A stretch of DNA of 64,000 bases from Papaver somniferum (lineage: Eukaryota; Streptophyta; Magnoliopsida; Ranunculales; Papaveraceae), in contig NC_039363.1 in the NCBI RefSeq assembly GCF_003573695.1, forward strand, positions 162,952,747 through 163,016,746, written 5' to 3'. The notes beneath the pieces were generated by a model that was not told the DNA's origin, did no database searches, and was given only the letters and a program-made list of their open reading frames with translations. Below are positions 56,392-64,000 of this stretch, one piece after another (the stretch's first letter is position 1; every line of letters starts with the position of its first letter). A program made the position numbers and the translations under genes.

Positions 56392-58834
56392 TGTTGACGG
56401 TGGATTTTAGTTCAGGGCTAAAATTGTGAAACCAAATTTATGCGCTGACATCCTGCAAAGGATAAAGCCACGGATAAAATGATCAATACTTCTTCACTTC
56501 GCTAATTTACCTAGAATGGAGCATGAGACAACAATCCCATGTACCCTGTGAATTTATAGCATAATTAATACATGCTTAGCCTTGTATTTCCTGTGTTGTT
56601 CCCGTAGAACTCTCATTATTAGTGCGGCATGACGACTGAGAGTTGCTCTCAGCAAAGTAACACGAATCTCCAAGTGTTAATAATGAAGCATACACGAAGT
56701 ACCCGTAGATGCTACATCTCTCGGTGTGTTATACTATCCCGATTGAGCATATTTGAATCTGGACTGTCCATATCAGTCTCAGAAACAATCACGACCACTC
56801 AAGTTGGCCGCACGATTTAACAAGCCTAGACGAACCCTAGCAGGAGCAGGCTACCACTGTGATAACCACTAGGGGCCCATTTGCGCCCTAGCTGGTCGAA
56901 CACCACGCTTCTCTTCCCAACAAGCTAAAATGCCAGCCCCAAAGGGGATAGCCGCATTGCTTTGGAAGATTTCGGTCGAGCAAGACTGTCCATGGAAGTA
57001 TCAAAGTAATCACGGTCGTCCAACTTCACCGGCATGATTGGACGGCGCAGATCAGGCCATATCCGGTCGGACAAGCATTATCATGCACACCGGCGGGCCC
57101 CCTTCACGCCTGCATAATCGATCCTCCCTTGACCTAGCCACAGAACCATGTACGGTTGCCCGAAGTTGGGCCGGCGTGAAAGCTTAAAGGGTCGCAGGAA
57201 ATTCCACTAAAGGTCTCAAATTGATTACGACCATCCAACTTCACCGGCATGATTGGATGGCTTAGATCGGACCCATAGCCATCAGGCAGGTATTGACGTG
57301 TTCATCACCGGCCCAATGTGGGACCCACATGGTCGGCCTCCCCAAAAGAGGAGCGTTGCTTGCTAATTCGTCCAGCTAAAGTAGCGTGGACGTGAAACCC
57401 TAATTAGAGTTTGCGGCACATCACATGTGTCGCAAATCAGTCTCAACCATCCATCTTCGCAGGCATAGATAGAGGATGTAGATGTAGATTCAAAGGGCCC
57501 AGAGCATGCCAACACAATCATCGTGGTCCCGTCTACATGTGTGACCACTCGTCCAAGGCCGACCATGACTGTGTGCCTCTATTCGGGGGCCCAAACTAGG
57601 CATGGTCGTGCGGTCCCAATCGCAAAACGATCTCGACCACTCAACTTTGCCGGACAAATTGAGTGGCTTAGATCACATCTCCATGGGACAGTGAGGTACA
57701 GACACGAACGCTGGCAAGCCGTCTACACGCATGCCCGATCGCTTTAGCCAAAAGCCTCTCCCATGCTTGGACTCGACCAAGATGAAAAGGGGTACTTGCG
57801 CACCTCCTAAACCCTAATATGATGGTCGCAGATGTGGGTCGCAAGTCATCTCGTCCGTCCAACTTCGCCAGCTTGGACGGACAGCCTAAGACAGGAGTTA
57901 GGTGACCGGTCAGGCATCACCACGATCACCGTCCACCACTCTTCCACACAGAGTGATCGGCCAAGTCAGGGCTTACTTGTACAGCCTCCAAACGATCACT
58001 CGGAGATGGCTGGACGCGATGTTATTTTAAGACGCTTAATTCGTGACTTACTCCGTTAAGCCTCAAAACAGCGATGCTTCATACATGCTGAATATATTCG
58101 ATGCATTACATGCATAGAATACACACGATATTTTATAAATATCGACTTCCTAAATAACTTACTTATTTAATCTAGCATCACATGCTACCTTTTCTTGGTC
58201 CCACGATCCACACACTCGAGACATTAATCATGTCACAAACTGGGGGATACTTACTGGGGTATTGGTCTGGCGGTTTACAGCGTGCAGCGCACAAAACGAA
58301 ATCATAAGAACGTGTCAGGAAGTCATGGACGGTTAGTGATGATGGGAGAAGTGGGATTTACCTGATAGTGTGACAATTACCTCGACTCCACTACTTCATC
58401 ACTCCACTTCCTCCACTTCCCATGAGAAATGTGGGTTAGGCGCAATGAATTATATAAATAGGTTCTCCTCCCTATTTCCGAACAAGACAAGACAACAGAA
58501 ACCAAGTGTTGATACAACCGTATCCAAACACCATAACTGATAGCTTACATTCTGCAATCCAGTTCAGCTTTCTGATACAAGTCATACGCAACCAACACCT
58601 CCACAATCTCAACACCTTCTTCGCTTCCCTCCCTAAGGTCAACCCCATCTCCTTCACTTTTTGACCGAAGCAAGTATAGAACGGCCATTTCTTGATTTAG
58701 GCCGGAGTTGTACAGATTGATTTCTCGAATCACAAGCACTCCCGTGAAGTGCATTTGTTTAGGGTTTAGATTCATTTCTCATCCACACACCCCAAATTAC
58801 CAAAACCAGCAGAAATAGTTTTCACCCATAAACA
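56392..58834 (+). repeat. LTR 4 (3' LTR of the nested element)
   Basis: 2,443 bp, begins TGTTGACGGTGG and ends ACCCATAAACA; TATA box at 58453-58460. Confidence 0.9.
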
Positions 58835-58839
58835 GCTAG

Positions 58840-59690
58840 AAGTCAGAGCGAAATATTCCGCCTTTTGAACGATATAGCAGCTCAATTACAAGAAGGATCG
58901 GCAGGCATTTACCCAGACGGTGCAAGAAACGCTGAATCCTTATCTAGAAGTCATGCCTTTACGAGCGGAGATGCAGAGAGAGCGCGTACCCACAGGGGAC
59001 TCAGGGGAGACGAGCAACATGGTCCAGCTGGCAACGAAGACTCGAGACAACTCCACAGAAGAAAAGACTTATCCGGGATGCCACAACGTTTGCCGGATAA
59101 AAAAAAGAACCTGCAGCTTACGGAGCCTTATTGGAAGATTTATATCTCAAGACTCTTGTAGAAGATCAGAAGACTACCCAATCCACAATGACCTTTCATC
59201 CAAGTGAAAAAATGCTCGAGGAGGGAGAAATCAATCAAGGAACACGTGAGTGCAGAGGATGGGAGCGTCCAACTCATTCACCCAGCAATGATATTATGAC
59301 GCCTTTCGTAATCCGTCATCCAGTCAAGCGAGCCGCGGATATGATGACACACACTGGTTTTCCAACTCCGTCTCCGAAGCGTGCCCCACATCAAATCCAT
59401 AGAGATACGTCACGACGTCTACTAACGCAAAAAAGGCTGGACTCAAGGTATCCTCATTTCCCGTTCCCAATGAAGAAGATCTTGGGGATGTTGGAGGCCT
59501 GGGTGCAAGACGAAGGTACAACTGCCTCATGTATGGCATCAACCGACTGATCAAGAAGTGATAGATCCGAGATATTACCATTATCATTGATTCCTTCATC
59601 ACCCTACCAGTGAATGCAACGCCTTGAAACGCATTGATCAGGATAAGCTTAATTCAGAACAGTTGCTTTCCCTCTCTAGAAATTAATGCG
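58840..59690 (+). pseudogene. gag remainder of internal region 2
   Basis: Continues the gag piece at 49765-49874 after the nested element. Frames 58865-59161, 58920-59207 and 59131-59550 overlap, with the same order of segments as 27781-28631 (QLQEGSAGIYPDGARNAES, then a TPSPKRAPHQ segment, then SRYPHFPFPMKK). It has several frameshifts. Near 59515 about ten bases are missing relative to copy 1, so the final zinc-knuckle block is out of frame. Confidence 0.65.
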
Positions 59691-59819
59691 TACGGCTTCC
59701 TTGAAGATATTGCTCGGGAAGATTCAGTTTCATGTAAATGAGGTTCCAAAGAGCAAGTAAGTTCTATCAAACGATTTTATTAGAAATATAGTTTTAGAAT
59801 TTACTTGGGACTTGACATC

Positions 59820-61928
59820 TTACACGTGGATATCTTATCATTTGGAGAAGCTTGTTCGATCGCAGGAGGTTTAGGAAAAACCGCATCAACAGTCACGGGT
59901 GTAGTCTGTCTGTTATTCCCCACGTGGGTCGTTTTACTCTGAAGCCTGATATCCGCCACAACTTCATCTACAAGTTCAAAGAAACGCTCTGACACATTGC
60001 CGTTCTGGGGAACACTTCTTGCATCAACCACTGAGCCTGCATCATCCTTTTCATCATCGCCAAGAGGATCAGTATTTCCAGATTCCTCATTATGAAGATC
60101 AGTGTTTCCAGGCTTCTCATTATGAATACATGCCAATCTTGTGAAAACGTTTTCTTTCGGGATCCCCTGATTTCAAACAAGAATCACCTTTAGAAGAGAT
60201 TACTCTGGAAAAGTAAAGGAGTCAACAAAAAAGGGATTTAAAAGTACCTGCATATTTGAAGAATTGAAATCCACGGAACAACATGCCTGCTTCTCATACC
60301 TCACTCCCGCCTGGGGACTGCAGTCATCAGCTCTGGTTCGTTTACCTGGGAGTGCCTTCAACCAAAAATGCTTCTTCAAAGTTTCAGAAGATGGTTCTCC
60401 GCGGGAAACTGTTACAACCTCCTCTGAGAACTTCTGAAAAATTAACAGTTGTTCCCTCCAAAATTCCTTATACCTATCAGTTACTACTGGATTTCTTCTG
60501 ATATGCAAGAAAGGAAGGCTCTGCACTGACGTAAACGTGTCAGCATTAAGGATGTCCGGGAAAAGTTCTTTTGGAGGCATCGGCGGACGAAGAAATGGAA
60601 CACCCTGGTCAAACCCCATTTTTCGAGCATCCCTGTCAATGTTGTACGGAGTCACGGTAAATGCTTCGTCGAATAAAGACGGGATATATCCCGGAATACA
60701 GCTTCGCAAGTAAATGAATTCTCCAAGACTCGCGGTTTCAGCATCAGTACGCAGCACAGCATCAGGAGCAATAGCAAAAGTCTTTGCTTGAACAATGGAA
60801 GGATGGATCGGTCCCCATGGACGAAAATCTATGGAGTGCACATTGTCGAAGACATCCACGAGCTTCACACCGGTCTTGGGGTGTCTCTTCTGCCAACAGA
60901 GTATCCTCGAACCACCATACAAATTTTTGAGTGAAGTTTCAGGAGAAGGAGCATAGCTTTTGAAATGCTCCCACAAACACGCCTGAAGAAAAGCGATGTG
61001 GATATGCAACTCCACCTTCTTATACCCGTTGGAAGCATGCATGTTCGTTGCTAAGGCGTCCAAATGAGAATACAGTGATCCAAGAAACAAGGCACCTAGA
61101 GGAAGGACCTCACCTTTTTCCAGCCTTATAGCAAACATAACGAGATCACCTCTTATGGTCTTCCTTCCAGAGCCGTCATCAAATATGTCCCTGGATAGCC
61201 ACAAAGACAGGAATGCAATCACACTAAGATCATCTTCAACTCCTGATATGGTTTCGTATTTGCAGGAGACCACTCAGACACCCACCAAGTTTAAAATCAT
61301 TTTGTATCTTTCTTCTCCATGTCATCGAATTCTTCCGCCTTTCAAAGTATAGCGTCATAATCACGACGTTCTGCATCAGAAAGTTTGTAAAAGAAGCTTC
61401 TGGAAACAGGCAGGTTCATCAACGCAGCTACACTTTCCAGAGTAATGGTCATCTCTCCCCATCTACATATGGTTGTATGAGTAGAAGGACGCCACCGAGA
61501 AATGAAAGTGATCAAGCCTACAACATCTTTCTTAATTTGAAGAGTGGCGGATGCCATGACCGCATCAAGGATTTGCGCTTTGATCAAATTAGCTTTAATA
61601 CTCTTATTATTCAACATGCGTCTCATCCACCCTTCATAAGGACCCAGCGGAGTATGAAAAATCTTGAAGTCAATAGGTGAGGGTGGATATTCATTTCTCC
61701 GAAGACAGAATCTCATCACAAGTGCTGAAGAAGATGATGGATCAGCTTCCATATTTTCTGAACCTGAGAGCAGGACTATCTTGTGAGAAGGATGTTTTCT
61801 AATGTTCGGAAAAGGCACGGTGAACAACTCATCATCTATTTTGGCATATCTTTGAAACTGTCAACACTCCCTGACTTGGCATCAGCATTATCCCCAGAAG
61901 ACATCTTGACAGGATCCCTTTTGTTCAT
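59820..61928 (-). pseudogene. Antisense PMD protein gene, copy 2 (largest intact frame)
   Basis: Start ATG at 61928; frames 61827-61342 (161 codons), 61273-60200 (357 codons) and 60136-59801. The 357-codon frame is continuous where copy 1 has two breaks. It holds AFLSLWLSRDIFDDGSGRKT, LGALFLGSLYSHLDAL, HIAFLQACLWEHFKSY and FIYLRSCIPGYIPSLF in order, the second half of a plant mobile domain. The first half (GPYEGWMRRML, ISRWRPSTHTTICRWGEMT) is in the 161-codon frame. A base lost near 61841 shifts the start. The two halves are separated by a stop and frame change near 61275-61340 that copy 1 shares. The C-terminus is removed by the 915 bp deletion. A CAG|GTACTT donor-like site at 60244-60251 is shared with copy 1. 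Confidence 0.75.
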
Positions 61929-62099
61929 TCTACAATAAAAAAAAAAGATCGGGGAAGTCAGTACTTGTATGAAGACGCATGGGATGTGTAGTCACGCACG
62001 ACAGGACACACATTCACGTTAAAGTACACAAGGTTGGGAAAATCAAGCACGTAGTGGGTCCGAGTCAAAGCAGGTAACAAGCACTGCTCGTACGAAGCA

Positions 62100-62345
62100 A
62101 AGAGCAAGGATGATATCACGTCACGCAGGTATTGGGTCACGTCGGTCAAGGCCGATCAAGGTCACAAGGCTGGTATTGGGTCAGTCAAGCAAGCAAGGCT
62201 GGTTTTGGTCCACGTCATCAAACAAGGCCGGTGTTGGTCAAGGCCGATCAAGGTCACAAGGTTGGCATTGGGTCAGTCACGCAAGCAAGGCTGGTATTGG
62301 GCCACGTCAGCAAACAAGGTCGGTGTTGGTCAAGGCGACAAGGTT
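62100..62345 (+). repeat. Minisatellite of internal region 2
   Basis: Same units and position as 31950-32222 (GGCTGGTATTGGG, CACGTCA(G/T)CAAACAAGG). Confidence 0.8.
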
Positions 62346-62700
62346 GGTATAAGGTCGATGTTCCATCAGGTGTACACGGTGGGACCCACGTTCAATCAAG
62401 CATGTAAGATGGGGCCAGCATTCATTTGCACGTATCATAACACGGCTTTCTTTATTTATGGGAATCGTGTCTACGAAATTCAGGCCAAGGGTTTTTCAAG
62501 CTACAACCTAAAATCTAGGTTTTGCATGCAACGATGGAAAAAATAAGCAAGAACAATATATTCATGGATTTGTTTTACTAAGCAATCCTAGCAATATCGA
62601 CGGTTTTGCTATCAATTTCGGTGGAGGAATTAATCATGATATGTCTTTCAAAAAGAGTTTACCTAAGAAATTAGGGTTTGCAAAAAAAAAACGGACGCTT

Positions 62701-62706
62701 ACCTTG
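62701..62706 (-). other. Candidate splice donor of the antisense PMD gene, copy 2
   Basis: Minus strand GCAGCAAG followed by GTAAGCG, as in copy 1 at 34985. The GT is at 62701-62702 reading the reverse strand. Confidence 0.5.
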
Positions 62707-62836
62707 CTGCGGACAGACGGACGGCGGCGGCGACGGCAAGCTCCGGCGATGTTGGAAGCGGCGTGATCGGCGGCAGTGGATGTCGCGGACGGGAGCTGGC
62801 CAAAAAAAAATGTGATAAATGAAAAGGGGTCGGTCC

Positions 62837-62844
62837 CTTTTATA
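62837..62844 (-). promoter_or_regulatory. Minus-strand TATA box, antisense PMD gene copy 2
   Basis: Minus strand TATAAAAG in ATTTATAAAAGGGACC context, conserved with 35118-35125. The leader between it and the donor is GC-rich and conserved. Confidence 0.5.
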
Positions 62845-63069
62845 AATAAATAATTGGAGAATCCCAATAGAAAAAGGATTCCTCTTTTGATTCGAACGCC
62901 CAAGAAGGGAAACCGGTCCCATCCAAAATTTCATGCTTGCATCGGCGCGTTTACATGGACAATTGCTAGCGGTCGATCAAAGTTCTTCCGGGTAAGTCTC
63001 CTTTATCTTGTTTTTCTCACATGTGTATGTCACCATATCCCACAATAGTGCAACCATTATGTGCTAGGC

Positions 63070-63080
63070 AGGGGACTTAA
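63070..63080 (+). other. Polypurine tract of internal region 2
   Basis: AGGGGACTTAA immediately before LTR 5. Confidence 0.7.
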
Positions 63081-64000
63081 TGTTGATGGTGGATTTTAGT
63101 TTAGGGCTAAAATTGTAAAACCAAATTTATGCGCTGACATCCTGCAAAGGATAAAGCCACTGATAAGTGATGAATACTTCTTCACTTTACTAATTCATCT
63201 AGAATGGATCATGTGGCAACAATCCCAGTATTCTGTGAATTAAATACACAAAATTCATCCAGGTTGGAGCATGTAGCAACAATTCCATATACCCTGTGAA
63301 TTTATAGCATTATTAATTAATGCGCGATTAGCCTTGTATTTCCTGTGTTGTTCCCGCAGAACCCTCATTATTGGTGCAGCATGAAGACTGAATGTTGTTC
63401 TCAGCAGAGTGACACGAATCTCCAAGTATCGATAATGAGGCATGTACGAAATACCCGTACAGGCTACATCTCTCGGTGTGTTATACTAGCCCGATTGAGC
63501 ATCTGGGCTGTGCATGTCAGACTCAGAAACAATCACGACCACGCAAGTTGGCCGCATGATTTAACCAGCCTAGACGATCCTCAGCAGGAGCATGCTACCA
63601 CCTTAATGACCACCAGCGGGCTCGTTTTTGCCCTGGTCGGTCGAATACATACCACGCCTCCCAAACAACCACCGAACGCCAGCCTAAAGTAGGATGGTTG
63701 GGCTGGTGTGGAGCAGCTTGGAAAATCTTGTACGCACAAGACTGCCAATGTCAGTCTCAAAACAGATCGCGGTCGTCCAACTTCGCCCGCATGGTTGGAC
63801 GGAATAGATCCTCCCATGACCGGTTGGACAAGCGTTGTCCTGCACACCGGCGGACCCCTTTTCTACTTACTTGACCGAACTTCTCACGACCTAGCCATGG
63901 AGGAGCAAACGCTTGCTCGAAGTTCGGTCGGCGTGATGTTTTAAGGGTCACAGGAAAGTCCACTAGTGTCTTAAATTGATCACGACCATCCAACTTCACC
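63081..64000 (+). repeat. LTR 5 (3' LTR of the complex, cut by window end)
   Basis: Begins TGTTGATGGTGG; 920 bp visible, aligned with the first part of LTRs 1 and 2. It keeps the AAATACACAAAATTCATCCA block absent from LTRs 3 and 4, so it belongs with LTRs 1 and 2. Confidence 0.9.

Larger units (their letters stand above)
49875..58834 (+). mobile_element. Nested Tat-like gypsy element (TSD GCTAG)
   Basis: 8,960 bp. LTR 3 (49875-52308) and LTR 4 (56392-58834) flank a 4.1 kb internal region, with GCTAG on both sides (49870-49874 and 58835-58839). It sits in the gag of internal region 2, and the surrounding gag reads on after removal. LTRs 3 and 4 resemble each other more than LTRs 1, 2 and 5; for example both lack an AAATACACAAAATTCATCCA block. 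Internally it has a gag N-terminal ORF, protease and RT fragments, a degraded region, an antisense PMD remnant, two tandem-repeat arrays and the polypurine tract. Not autonomous as seen. Confidence 0.9.
25035..64000 (+). mobile_element. Tat-like gypsy complex: LTR-int-LTR-int-LTR with nested insertions
   Basis: Three LTRs of one subfamily start at 25035, 35372 and 63081. The middle and right LTRs are each preceded by the same polypurine region (AGGGGACTTAA); the left and middle LTRs are each followed by a primer-binding site. Internal region 1 is 27525-35371; internal region 2 is 49615-49874 plus 58840-63080. The middle LTR is therefore shared between two internal regions, as expected from recombination between LTRs of neighbouring or sister elements. 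Insertions at 32291-34711, 35905-47660 and 49875-58834 are removed by their TSDs. The right end is beyond the window. Confidence 0.85.

Overview
The window is plant nuclear DNA, AT-rich and dominated by transposable elements. It holds one clear host gene, an arogenate dehydrogenase (TyrA) with six exons and a plastid-transit-like N terminus. A Ranunculales/poppy-like origin is only a guess; the sequence itself shows a eudicot-type genome with L1 LINEs, a PIF/Harbinger element, SIRE/Maximus-like copia LTRs and Tat- and Athila-like gypsy elements. I found no rRNA, tRNA or CRISPR array.

Layout. 1-2790: degenerate forward L1 ORF2. 2791-4600: old sequence with a possible RNase H fragment. 4617-7113: the arogenate dehydrogenase gene, from TATA-like box to poly(A) signal. 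7114-9130: AT-rich sequence with direct repeats and a ~430 bp foldback element. 9131-10590: PIF/Harbinger element with TTA target-site duplication (TSD) and two convergent ORFs. 10803-17583: two L1 fragments in opposite orientation; the second is split by a solo copia LTR with perfect CAAAG TSD. 17590-22096: gene-like and repeat-like sequence, mostly unrecognised. 22441-25022: reverse copia LTR with its polypurine tract.

25035-64000 is one gypsy complex. Three LTRs of a Tat-like family (25035, 35372 and 63081) flank two internal regions in the order LTR-int-LTR-int-LTR, so the middle LTR is shared. Four insertions can be resolved, three with exact TSDs or internal structure: (i) a solo copia LTR (32291-34711, TSD GCACG, mutated once on each side) in internal region 1; (ii) an 11.8 kb reverse-strand Athila-like non-autonomous element (35905-47660, TSD CCACC) in the shared LTR, itself carrying an extra truncated internal LTR; (iii) a complete related Tat-like element (49875-58834, TSD GCTAG) inside the gag of internal region 2; and the complex itself lies 12 bp from the copia LTR.

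The most interesting content is an antisense gene carried by internal regions 1 and 2. It encodes a plant mobile domain (PMD)-type protein. Upstream of it, in both copies, lies a TATA box and a GC-rich leader ending in a consensus splice donor, so it looks like a captured or co-opted transcription unit running against the retroelement. Copy 2 keeps a 357-codon open frame where copy 1 is broken by a one-base deletion and a stop. Sense coding is limited to gag fragments in internal regions 1 and 2, and gag/protease/RT fragments in the nested element, so none is autonomous as seen here.
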